Shown piece by piece: positions 1 to 7,654 of a stretch of DNA of 10,657 nt. Source of the stretch: Gammaproteobacteria bacterium (GTDB taxonomy: Bacteria; Pseudomonadota; Gammaproteobacteria; GCA-001735895); NCBI GenBank assembly GCA_029864065.1, contig JAOTUD010000049.1, positions 1 through 10,657 of the forward strand. Direction: 5' to 3'. The translations under genes and the position numbers were made by a program. The first letter of the stretch is position 1; the number at the start of each line of letters is the position of its first letter. The notes beneath the pieces are model-generated. The model was given only the letters and a program-made list of their open reading frames with translations. It did not search any database and was not told the origin of the DNA.

Positions 1-3000
1 GCTTTTGACCTTGCGCATTTCCCCGACCAGCGGCGCGACCTCGGTGGTCTCGACCGACTGGATTTGCGGCGCCTCGCTGGTGCAGATCGGATGGGCAAGG
101 AAACGCGGCAGGTACCATGGCCCGCCCGCCTTGGGTCCCGTACCGGAAAGGCCTTCGCCGCCGAACGGCTGGGTGCCGACAACCGCGCCGATCTGGTTAC
201 GGTTAATGTAGATATTGCCGACCCTGATACGTTTGACGACCCGCTCGACGCGCGAATCGACCCGGGTATGCATGCCGAAAGTGAGGCCAAAGCCCTGCGT
301 GTTGATGGCATCGACGACCGCGTCGATTGCGCTTGCGGGGTAGCGTGCGATATGCAAAACCGGACCAAATATTTCTTCCTGCAACTGCTCGATACCATCG
401 AGTTCGATAACGGTCGGCGCGACGAACAAGCCCTGCGCCGGGGCGGCCAGCGATTTCAGCACGCGCCCCTGCCGTGCCATGCGCTCACAGTGATTTTCTA
501 TTTTCTCCTTTGCCGCGGCATCGATTACCGGGCCGACGTCGGTGGCCAGGTACCATGGATTCCCGATATGGAGCTCGTCCATTGCGCCCGACAGCATTTC
601 CAGAATTTTGTCGGCAACGTCCTCCTGCAAATACAGCATGCGCAGCGCCGAGCAGCGTTGCCCCGCGCTCTGGAACGCGGAAGCCAGGATATCGCGCACA
701 ACCTGTTCGGGTAAGGCGCTGGAGTCGACAATCATCGCATTGAGACCACCGGTCTCGGCGATCAGCGGCGCTTCCGCTGCCAGGTTTTTGGCCATGCTGC
801 GGTTGATCCGCAGCGCGGTAGCGGTGGACCCGGTAAAGCAGATACCGGCGACGCGGCTATCGGCGGAAAGGGCCGCCCCGACCACGGCGCCGCTGCCGGG
901 CAGTAGCTGTATGGCCGAGTCCGGGATACCGGCCCGATGCATCAGGCTCACCGCGAACGCGGCGATCAGGCTGGTTTGTTCGGCAGGCTTGGCGATGACG
1001 CAGTTGCCGGCGGCGAGCGCGGCGAAAATCTGACCACTGAATATGGCCAGCGGGAAGTTCCACGGTGAAATGCAGGCGATCACGCCGCGCGCGTCTTTTG
1101 CGGTAGCGCAAGTCCGCGCCTGGCTGGCGTAGTAACGTGCAAAATCGACCGCCTCGCGAACTTCTCCGACCGCGTCCAGCCAGGTCTTTCCAGCCTCGCG
1201 TGCCAGCAGCGCAAAAAGTTCCGCGACGTTTTCCTCGTAAAGGTCGGCAACTTTTTGCAGGTATTCGACGCGCCCGTCGACGCTGGTTCGAGACCAGCCG
1301 TCGAAACCTTCGACGGCGGCGCGCAGCGCGCAATCGACGGCTTCGGGGGTGGCGTCATACACGTCGCCGACCCGATCGCCCGGTGCGGCGGGATTCCATA
1401 CGTCGCGCGCGCCGGACTCCGCCGCGGCGATCGCGATCATCGGCCGCGCCTGCCAGGTTTTCGCCGCAAAGGCTTCGCGCGATTCGTGTAAATGCTGCAG
1501 GGTCGTCAGGTCGGTGATGTCCCAACCCATAGAGTTCCTGCGGGCGTCGCCATAGAGATCGATAGGTAACGGTATTTTAGGATTTGGTATTTGCTCGAGC
1601 TGGCTGATTACCTCGACTGGATCGCGCGCTATCGATTCCGGGGTAATCTTGGTATCTACGATCTGGTTGACGAAAGAACTATTGGCGCCGTTCTCGAGCA
1701 AGCGCCTCACGAGGTAGGCCAGCAAATCCTGGTGTTTACCGACCGGCGCGTAAATCCTGCAGCGCGCCCTGTGCTCGCGGCGGACGTGTTCGTGCAGCGA
1801 CTCGCCCATGCCGTGCAGCCGCTGAAACTCGAAATCGTGAAGTTCGCCTGCAAGATTCAGCACCGCCGCAACCGAGTGAGCGTTGTGGGTCGCAAACTGC
1901 GGGTATATCCGATCGGTCAGGGTCAACAGTTTGCGGGCACAGGCGAGAAAGCATAAATCGGTGTTCACCTTACGCGTGAACACGGGATAGTTCGCCAGGC
2001 CGAGCACCTGCGCGCGCTTGATCTCGGTATCCCAGTAGGCGCCCTTGACCAGGCGCACCATGATTTTCCTGTCGAGCCGCGTTGCCAGCGCGTAAAGCCA
2101 GTCGATCACCGCGGCGGCGCGTTTGCCGAAGGCCTGCACGACGACTCCGAACCCGTCCCAGCCGCGCAGCGCGGGATTGGTGAGCACGGCCTCGATAACG
2201 TCGAGCGAGATGTCCAGCCGGTCGGCCTCCTCCGCGTCGATGTTGAATCCCATGTTGGCCGAGCAGGCAAGCATCGCCAGCGATTCGACCCGCGGCACGA
2301 GTTCGTCGACGATGCGGTCGTACTGGGCGATTTCGTAGCGAGGATGTAATGCTGACAGCTTGACCGATATTCCGGGATTGTCACGGGTGTTGCGATGTTT
2401 GCAATCCGCGGCCAGCGCCGTTATCGCGTCGGAGTATGCGAGATGATAACGCCGCGCGTCCGCCTCGGTCCTGGCCGCCTCGCCGAGCATGTCGTAGGAG
2501 TAGGTATAACCTTGTTTTTCCAGTTCCTTGGCGTGCTTACTGGCTTTCTCGATACTGGTCCCGAGCACGAAATGCCTGCCCAGTTCGCGCATTGCCTGCG
2601 CGACGGCGTTGCGCACCAACGGCTCACCGAGGCGTTTTACCAGGCCGCGCAGGACCATCAGCAGGCCTTTTTCGTCCTCGGGCGCGACAATCTTGCCGGT
2701 CAACAACAAAGCCCAGGTCGATGCGTTGACCAGCGGCGAACCGGAATGGCCGAGGTGATCACCCCAGTTGCCGGGCGAAATCTTGTCTTCGATCAGGTCA
2801 TCGATAGTCTCGGCATCCGGAACCCGCAGCAACGCCTCCGCGAGGCACATCAGCGCGACTCCTTCGCGCGTGGTCAGACCGTACTCGGCAAGAAAGTTCT
2901 CCATCATGCTGGGGCTGCCGCTGGCGCGCACCCGGGTCACCAGTTCGGCGGCCATGGCGCTGATTTCGTGTCGCTGGTCTGCGGAAAAATCGGCTTCGTT

Positions 3001-3108
3001 GATCAGTTCGGGGATAATCCGGGACTCGTCCACGAGGTAATTATCGCGGATTTTGTTCCTCGCGGGATCGGCGGAAATCGGGGGAATGACCGATCTTGGT
3101 GGTGACAT
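1..3108 (-). CDS. putA: Bifunctional PutA: proline dehydrogenase and L-glutamate-gamma-semialdehyde (P5C) dehydrogenase, 3' end outside the window
   Basis: Oxidises proline to glutamate in two steps: an FAD-dependent proline dehydrogenase passes electrons to the quinone pool, then an NAD-dependent aldehyde dehydrogenase oxidises the semialdehyde. I translated the minus strand from the ATG at 3108; it stays open for 1036 codons to the window edge. Proline dehydrogenase motifs in order are ISVKLSALHPRY, GFGVVVQAF, VRLVKGAYWDTEIKRAQ (Lys355), YPQFATHNAHS, LHGMGE and YLVRRLLENGAN. The aldehyde dehydrogenase part shows CISPWNFPLAIF, AETGGLNAMIVDSS (general-base Glu785) and SAGQRCSALR (nucleophile Cys819), 34 residues apart as in E. 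coli PutA. FGGEGLSGTGPKAGGP follows near residue 990. An in-frame TAG at 3120-3118 makes ATG 3108 the first possible start, though no good Shine-Dalgarno precedes it. There is no ribbon-helix-helix DNA-binding domain at the N-terminus, so this is a bifunctional rather than trifunctional PutA. Whether a type-B C-terminal domain follows cannot be seen. Confidence 0.97.
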   Translation of the reverse strand, partial: MSPPRSVIPPISADPARNKIRDNYLVDESRIIPELINEADFSADQRHEISAMAAELVTRVRASGSPSMMENFLAEYGLTTREGVALMCLAEALLRVPDAETIDDLIEDKISPGNWGDHLGHSGSPLVNASTWALLLTGKIVAPEDEKGLLMVLRGLVKRLGEPLVRNAVAQAMRELGRHFVLGTSIEKASKHAKELEKQGYTYSYDMLGEAARTEADARRYHLAYSDAITALAADCKHRNTRDNPGISVKLSALHPRYEIAQYDRIVDELVPRVESLAMLACSANMGFNIDAEEADRLDISLDVIEAVLTNPALRGWDGFGVVVQAFGKRAAAVIDWLYALATRLDRKIMVRLVKGAYWDTEIKRAQVLGLANYPVFTRKVNTDLCFLACARKLLTLTDRIYPQFATHNAHSVAAVLNLAGELHDFEFQRLHGMGESLHEHVRREHRARCRIYAPVGKHQDLLAYLVRRLLENGANSSFVNQIVDTKITPESIARDPVEVISQLEQIPNPKIPLPIDLYGDARRNSMGWDITDLTTLQHLHESREAFAAKTWQARPMIAIAAAESGARDVWNPAAPGDRVGDVYDATPEAVDCALRAAVEGFDGWSRTSVDGRVEYLQKVADLYEENVAELFALLAREAGKTWLDAVGEVREAVDFARYYASQARTCATAKDARGVIACISPWNFPLAIFSGQIFAALAAGNCVIAKPAEQTSLIAAFAVSLMHRAGIPDSAIQLLPGSGAVVGAALSADSRVAGICFTGSTATALRINRSMAKNLAAEAPLIAETGGLNAMIVDSSALPEQVVRDILASAFQSAGQRCSALRMLYLQEDVADKILEMLSGAMDELHIGNPWYLATDVGPVIDAAAKEKIENHCERMARQGRVLKSLAAPAQGLFVAPTVIELDGIEQLQEEIFGPVLHIARYPASAIDAVVDAINTQGFGLTFGMHTRVDSRVERVVKRIRVGNIYINRNQIGAVVGTQPFGGEGLSGTGPKAGGPWYLPRFLAHPICTSEAPQIQSVETTEVAPLVGEMRKVKS

Positions 3109-3225
3109 AACGGGTTTCTATAACCAAAAACAGGATTATTTTAACCGGCTTTGTCATGAAAGATTCAAAATAATTTTTATAATCGGTTTACAATATCGCG
3201 GGGTATAAAAATACGGGGAGTGAGA
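3109..3225. promoter_or_regulatory. Divergent putA / glutamate dehydrogenase intergenic region
   Basis: This 117-bp non-coding gap separates the two divergent starts and must hold both promoters. It is much richer in A+T than the flanking genes. On the plus strand there is a perfect TATAAT at 3178-3183, but the nearest TTGTCA (3151-3156) is 21 bp upstream, too far for a standard sigma-70 pair. On the minus strand a TTGAAT (3168-3163) and TAAAAT (3143-3138) pair has a 19-bp spacer, which is marginal. AACCG (3143-3147) and CGGTT (3184-3188) form short inverted arms around the centre and could be an operator, but arms of five bases can arise by chance. The region as a regulatory zone is well supported; the individual elements are not. 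Confidence 0.6.
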
Positions 3226-6200
3226 ATGAACAAATGGTACACGCAGTTATTCAAGAAAATCGACACAGACCCTGCGCTTAAAAAACTGAAACCGACCGAG
3301 GAAAGCTTCTCCGAAAATTACCAGGGCGACTTTTCGGTAAGCGACGCCCTGACCGACCTCGAGGTGCTGGCGACCATAAACGACAAAAACAGGGCCCAGG
3401 CGCGGCTGGTCAAGATCTCCCGAGACCCCAAAAACTACTCGATCAAACTATTCACGCTCAAGGATTCGATCCCGCTATCACAATCCATGCCGATGTTCGA
3501 ATCGATGGGGCTGCAAGTATTGATCGGGCGCCCCTACCGCATCAAGCTGGGCAATCGGAACTACTGGATCAATCATTTCACGCTGGAGCGCGGCGACGAC
3601 ATCTGCAATGTCGATCCCGATAATATTCCACGTAATTTCAGCGAGTTGTTCGACAGCATATGGGACCACCGCAGCGAGAACGACGCGTTCAACCGCCTGC
3701 TTTTCAGCGCCTGCATCAAGGCGCATAATATTCAGATATTACGAGCCTATACCGCTTACCTGCAGCAGATTCGTTTTCCGCACAGCCGCGAATACATCAT
3801 CGAGACCCTCAACAGCTACCCCGATATAACGCTGCTGCTGGTAAACGCTTTCTTATACAAATTTGATCCTGAAATCGTCGAGCGCGAGGCCTACCTCGGC
3901 ATCATGCAGCAGATACAGGAAAAGCTGCACGACATCGAGTCGCTGGACCATGACCTGATTTACAAGCGCATGCTCAACCTGATCGATGCCACCGTGCGCA
4001 CCAATTATTTCCAGAAGGATTCCAACGGCAGCGGTCATATCAGCTTCAAGCTCGATTCTCCGAAAATCGAGCGCCTGCCGAGGCCGAGTCCGCGTTTCGA
4101 AATTTACGTATACGCTTCGCGTTTCGAGGGTATTCATTTGCGCGGTGGCCTGGTCGCACGCGGCGGCATCCGCTGGTCGGACCGTCGTGAGGATTATCGC
4201 ACCGAGGTGCTGGGCCTGATGAAAGCGCAGATGGTAAAAAACGCGGTTATCGTGCCCGCGGGTTCCAAGGGTGGCTTCATTACCAAGCAGATTTCGCATC
4301 TACCTTCTTCCGAAATCTACGGCGAGGTCCAGGCCTGTTACTCGCTGTATATCAACGCGCTGCTGGAACTAACCGACAACCGGGTCGGCATAGACATCGA
4401 ACAACCGTTGAATACGCGAATTCACGACGGTCCCGATCCTTACCTCGTGGTCGCCGCGGACAAGGGAACAGCCGCGTTTTCAGACGTCGCCAACGGTATC
4501 GCCAAAGAGCACGGGTTCTGGCTGGACGATGCCTTTGCGTCCGGCGGTTCGCAGGGATACGACCACAAAAAAATGGGTATCACCGCGCGCGGCGCCTGGG
4601 AATCCGTCAAGCGTCATTTTCGCGGGATCGGTAAAAATATCCAGAAAGAAAAATTCACCGTAGTCGGAATCGGCGATATGTCGGGCGACGTATTCGGTAA
4701 CGGCATGCTGTTATCGCCCTGTATACAGCTGGTGGCGGCTTTTAACCACATGCATATATTCATCGATCCCAATCCCGACGTAAAAAAGAGCTTCGCAGAG
4801 CGCGAGCGGATGTTCGCTTTACCGCGGTCTACCTGGAATGATTACAACAAGAATCTGATCAGCAAGGGAGGAGGCGTGTTTCTGCGCAGCGCCAAGCGCA
4901 TCGACCTGACACCAGAGATGCAGCACTTGCTGCATTGCAGGGAGACCAATCTGACACCCAACGAATTGATCGTCTATATCCTCAAGGCACCAGTCGACCT
5001 GATCTGGAACGGCGGCATCGGCACCTATATCAAGGCGACCAGCGAAACCGATGCCGACGTCTCCGACAAGAGCAACGATGCGATTCGGATCAACGGTCGG
5101 CAGGTGCGCGCCAGGGCGGTTGGAGAAGGCGGCAACCTGGGCGTTACGCAGCGTGGTCGGATCGAGTACGCGTTGGCCGGGGGAATGATCTACACCGATT
5201 CGATCGACAATTCGGCCGGCGTGAATTGTTCGGACAAGGAGGTCAATATCAAGATCCTGCTGTCCGGCCTGGTCAAGTCGGGACGCCTTAGCAGTAAGGA
5301 TCGCAACCAGTTGCTCGTGGATATGACCGACGAGGTAGCGCAAAAGTGCCTGTTCAACAATTATCGTCAAACCCAGATCATAGACAGCATCGAAAAGCAC
5401 GCCGCGCGCGATATGTACCAGCACGCTCGTTTCATGAGACACCTCGAAGCAGGCGGAATACTGAACCGCAAGCTGGAGCACCTGCCCAGCGACAAGCAAA
5501 TCACCGATCGTGTCGCGAAGAACCAGGGACTTACCCGTCCCGAATTGTCGATACTGCTTTCCTATAGCAAGCTGACCTACAAAAATGCGCTGCTGGGAGC
5601 GTCGTCGCTGACCGAGGAATGCTACGACAAGTTGCTGCTGGGTTATTTCCCGAGACTGATCCGGGAACGCTTTGCCGACGAGATCCTGCAGCACCCGCTG
5701 CGCAAGGAAATTATCGCGACGATATTGAGCAACCAGATCGCCAACAATATCGGGGTCGGTTTTGGTTCGCGAATTCGCGAGGAAACCGGTTCGACCATCG
5801 AGGATATCGCCAAGGCGTACGTGATCTGCACCGAGGTATTCGAACTTTACGACCTCTGGAGAAAACTGGAAAAGCAGGATAATGTCGTCAATGAACAGGA
5901 CCGGTATGACGCCTTCCGGTCGGTCAGCGGCCTGCTCGAACGTTCGATCAGCTGGCTGTTGCGCAACCAGCCCGCGGATTTAAATGTCAGTAACGTGATC
6001 GAGCGCTACAAGACCGACGTCAGGATATTGCGCGAGGTTATTTTCGATACAATTATCGGGCAGTCGCGCAAAAATTACCTCGCCAGCAAGCGTCGTTTCA
6101 TCAAGTACAAGCTGCCGCCCGCGCTGGCGCAGGAGCTAGTAGACAAAACTACGATGGCTTCCGCCTTCGATATTATCGAAATCAAGACCAAGCTGTTCAG

Positions 6201-6588
6201 CGACACCGAATATGTCGCCAGGCTGTTTTTCGCGCTGTCGGAACGCCTGCAGTTGCACTGGATTCGGGATGCCATTTCGAAAACCAACGTGCGCAATCAC
6301 TGGAATCATCTCGCTATTCTCAATTTGCGCAACGACTTGCATGCCAATCAGCACAACCTGACCGAACTGGTGCTGCAGATCGTCGACAACAAACGTCATA
6401 CCACCAAGGCAATGGCCATCTGGGAAAAGCATCATGCCGATGCACTGCAGCGCTATGACAGCATTCTCAACGAATTCGGCGCGATGCGTACCTGCGATTT
6501 CCAGACGATTAGCGTTGCGGTGTCCGAGGTTCGTCGGCTTGTACAATTGAGCAAGCGTGAACATCACGGAATTGCTATCTTAAAATAA
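3226..6588 (+). CDS. gdhB: NAD-dependent glutamate dehydrogenase, large (GdhB/Bac_GDH) type, N-terminally short form
   Basis: Catalyses oxidative deamination of glutamate to 2-oxoglutarate and ammonium with NAD in the cytoplasm. The ATG at 3226 is chosen over the in-frame GTG at 3220 because GGGGAG (3215-3220) sits five bases before it; the product is 1120 residues. Family motifs include GGIRWSDRREDYRTEVLGL, VPAGSKGGFITK (Lys348), VVAADKGTA, FWLDDAFASGGSQGYDHKKM, the dinucleotide-binding GIGDMSGDVFGNG (481-493), FIDPNPD, WNGGIGTY (from 594), GEGGNLGVTQRGRIEY (from 633), DNSAGVNCSDKEVN and LTRPELSILLSYSK. Classic bacterial members of this family (Pseudomonas and Streptomyces type) are about 1600 residues, with an N-terminal part carrying ACT-like regulatory domains; here the sequence begins close to the part just before the catalytic core, so roughly 450-500 residues are absent. 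The reading frame is intact and has its own ribosome-binding site. Divergence from putA, whose product is glutamate, supports a catabolic role. Confidence 0.95.
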   Translation: MNKWYTQLFKKIDTDPALKKLKPTEESFSENYQGDFSVSDALTDLEVLATINDKNRAQARLVKISRDPKNYSIKLFTLKDSIPLSQSMPMFESMGLQVLIGRPYRIKLGNRNYWINHFTLERGDDICNVDPDNIPRNFSELFDSIWDHRSENDAFNRLLFSACIKAHNIQILRAYTAYLQQIRFPHSREYIIETLNSYPDITLLLVNAFLYKFDPEIVEREAYLGIMQQIQEKLHDIESLDHDLIYKRMLNLIDATVRTNYFQKDSNGSGHISFKLDSPKIERLPRPSPRFEIYVYASRFEGIHLRGGLVARGGIRWSDRREDYRTEVLGLMKAQMVKNAVIVPAGSKGGFITKQISHLPSSEIYGEVQACYSLYINALLELTDNRVGIDIEQPLNTRIHDGPDPYLVVAADKGTAAFSDVANGIAKEHGFWLDDAFASGGSQGYDHKKMGITARGAWESVKRHFRGIGKNIQKEKFTVVGIGDMSGDVFGNGMLLSPCIQLVAAFNHMHIFIDPNPDVKKSFAERERMFALPRSTWNDYNKNLISKGGGVFLRSAKRIDLTPEMQHLLHCRETNLTPNELIVYILKAPVDLIWNGGIGTYIKATSETDADVSDKSNDAIRINGRQVRARAVGEGGNLGVTQRGRIEYALAGGMIYTDSIDNSAGVNCSDKEVNIKILLSGLVKSGRLSSKDRNQLLVDMTDEVAQKCLFNNYRQTQIIDSIEKHAARDMYQHARFMRHLEAGGILNRKLEHLPSDKQITDRVAKNQGLTRPELSILLSYSKLTYKNALLGASSLTEECYDKLLLGYFPRLIRERFADEILQHPLRKEIIATILSNQIANNIGVGFGSRIREETGSTIEDIAKAYVICTEVFELYDLWRKLEKQDNVVNEQDRYDAFRSVSGLLERSISWLLRNQPADLNVSNVIERYKTDVRILREVIFDTIIGQSRKNYLASKRRFIKYKLPPALAQELVDKTTMASAFDIIEIKTKLFSDTEYVARLFFALSERLQLHWIRDAISKTNVRNHWNHLAILNLRNDLHANQHNLTELVLQIVDNKRHTTKAMAIWEKHHADALQRYDSILNEFGAMRTCDFQTISVAVSEVRRLVQLSKREHHGIAILK

Positions 6589-6607
6589 TTATATTTTTCA
6601 ATTATTT
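6583..6607 (+). terminator. AT-only hairpin at the end of the glutamate dehydrogenase gene
   Basis: AAATAATT (6583-6590, overlapping the stop codon) and AATTATTT (6600-6607) are perfect 8-base inverted arms around a 9-base loop. The stem has no G-C pairs and no clean T tract follows, so any termination activity would be weak. In a stretch this rich in A+T, such a repeat can also arise by chance. Confidence 0.25.
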
Positions 6608-6646
6608 ATAAGATATATTTAAAGTAAAAAAGTATTAAAGTTTATT
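6589..6646. other. Strongly AT-rich intergenic island
   Basis: Only 5 of 58 bases are G or C, against flanking genes that are clearly GC-rich. The stretch contains several A and T runs (TTTTT, AAAAAA). It lies just upstream of the alkyltransferase-like gene and could serve as an UP-element-like promoter region, as curved DNA or as a binding site for a nucleoid protein such as H-NS or IHF. I cannot pick out a convincing -35/-10 pair. Confidence 0.5.
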
Positions 6647-6671
6647 GCCGATACAGATGAGGACGGGCATT

Positions 6672-7010
6672 ATGAGCCGTTTTCGAGACAAGTTTGATCA
6701 TCGCGTCTGGCAGGTCGTCGCGTCGATTCCGCCGGGCCGCGTAATGGGCTACGGGGAAGTCGCCAGGGCTGCCGGGTTTCCGCGCTATTCACGCATGGTG
6801 GGCGCGGCGCTGGGTCGATCGCCGCAACCGTTGCCGTGGTTTCGGGTGGTGCGTTCGAATCGAACCCTGGCCTTCGAGGAAGGCTCCAGTTCATATCGCG
6901 AACAGGCGCAATTGCTAAAACAGGAAGGGGTACGCTTCGAGGGTTCGAAGATCATCGAGATCGAGACGGAGCAAAGTCTCGATCGAATTCTGTGGGGTCC
7001 GGCAGACTAG
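6672..7010 (+). CDS. atl: Alkyltransferase-like (ATL) protein, MGMT-family DNA-binding domain without the reactive cysteine
   Basis: ATL proteins bind O6-alkylguanine in DNA, flip the base out and hand the lesion to nucleotide excision repair; they cannot remove the alkyl group. The ATG at 6672 is chosen because GAGG (6659-6662) lies nine bases before it and MSRFRDKFDHRVWQVVASIP aligns with the start of E. coli YbaZ; earlier in-frame starts at 6645 (TTG) and 6657 (ATG) are possible. The product is 112 residues, the usual size. Seen in the sequence: the winged-helix segment YGEVARAAG with base-flipping Tyr27, RMVGAAL carrying the arginine finger Arg41, and PWFRVV (55-60), where MGMT has PCHRV. 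The Cys to Trp change is the ATL signature; the following His to Phe change is less usual. The gene is codirectional with the dehydrogenase upstream, but the AT-rich gap suggests its own promoter. Confidence 0.9.
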   Translation: MSRFRDKFDHRVWQVVASIPPGRVMGYGEVARAAGFPRYSRMVGAALGRSPQPLPWFRVVRSNRTLAFEEGSSSYREQAQLLKQEGVRFEGSKIIEIETEQSLDRILWGPAD

Positions 7011-7079
7011 TCAATGTTGACGCCTGGCGATCAGGTTCTAACTGCCGTTGCTCGAATCCGCGGCCGTGGCGATGCGCGA

Positions 7080-7550
7080 CTAGCGGTAGCCTGCGGCGGT
7101 TATGAACTCGCCAAATGTTTCGCACCACACGACCAGCGCCCGATATTCGGCGGGACGGATAGTTGCCGGAATGTCGAGGATAAAATTATCGAAAGTCCTG
7201 ATGGCCCCGACCCTCGCCGATTCATTCTTGATCGCCAGGAACTCCTGCTCGGTCAACGCGAGTTCACGGGTCAGGTAAAGCTGATAATCCGGCCCGGGTG
7301 CGATCGATCCCATGAAACTGATTTGTTTGTCGGTGATCGCCACTTCGCCGTCTCCCCAATGCAGGAAATCGCTGCCCGGCAGGTCCCGGTAAAACCGGGC
7401 CCTGTAAATCGCCTCGGAAGCACTGGAACTCACCGCCGCGTCGCTGGGCGCTTCGGGGGCTATCAGCACCGGCAGCAGGTAGATACCCAGCGCGAACCCG
7501 ATCGCAAGGGCAATTCCGTGGGTAATCAAGAAGCGAATGAACTTAAACAT
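7080..7550 (-). CDS. DM13-domain protein with an N-terminal membrane anchor
   Basis: The product is 156 residues. Residues 8-30 form a hydrophobic segment following a short Lys/Arg-containing start, consistent with an uncleaved signal anchor that puts the rest in the periplasm. A low-complexity linker (roughly 31-47, Ala/Ser/Pro-rich) leads into a DM13 domain: FYRDLPGSDFLHWGDGEV, ISFMGSIAPGPDYQLYL, VGAIRTFDNFILDIPA and VVWCETFGEFITAAGYR, with the family's single conserved Cys at 143. DM13 domains are proposed from comparative analysis to act in electron transfer or redox chemistry, often beside DOMON or cytochrome b561 domains, but the function of the stand-alone bacterial form is not established. 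It converges with the ATL gene (69-bp gap) and diverges from gor (104-bp gap), so it appears to be monocistronic. No strong Shine-Dalgarno precedes the ATG. Confidence 0.85.
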   Translation of the reverse strand: MFKFIRFLITHGIALAIGFALGIYLLPVLIAPEAPSDAAVSSSASEAIYRARFYRDLPGSDFLHWGDGEVAITDKQISFMGSIAPGPDYQLYLTRELALTEQEFLAIKNESARVGAIRTFDNFILDIPATIRPAEYRALVVWCETFGEFITAAGYR

Positions 7551-7654
7551 ATGGGCCCGGCTGGAATTAAATCTGGCCGAATTATGTCTGCTTCAGGGTA
7601 AAAAATCCATCGTAAAACTGATACAGTGCGCGCCGACACACCTGGGGATTGAGC
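7551..7654. promoter_or_regulatory. Divergent DM13 gene / gor intergenic region
   Basis: This 104-bp gap lies between two divergent starts and should contain both promoters. A possible -10 for gor is TACAGT at 7622-7627, but there is no matching -35 at the standard distance. GGGG at 7644-7647, followed by ATT and then GAGC, gives gor a usable ribosome-binding site. I see no clear OxyR- or SoxR-type operator. Confidence 0.4.

Noticed and set aside
109..558. The 12-base string CAGGTACCATGG occurs twice, at 109-120 and 547-558.
   Set aside because: Both copies encode Pro-Trp-Tyr-Leu in the putA frame, and flanking bases do not match. It is likely chance plus shared codon use, not a repeat element.
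2395..3105. A 236-codon plus-strand frame opposite the start of putA, and a similar 216-codon frame at 64-714.
   Set aside because: Both are antisense to putA, which is continuous on the minus strand with conserved motifs throughout. Their translations show no family similarity.
4819..5694. A 291-codon open frame on the minus strand inside the glutamate dehydrogenase gene.
   Set aside because: It overlaps highly conserved catalytic motifs on the other strand, has no recognisable domain and no supporting ribosome-binding site.
7026..7038. Small inverted repeat CCTG..CAGG near 7023-7035 between the ATL and DM13 genes, considered as a terminator.
   Set aside because: The stem is only four pairs and no T tract follows on either strand.
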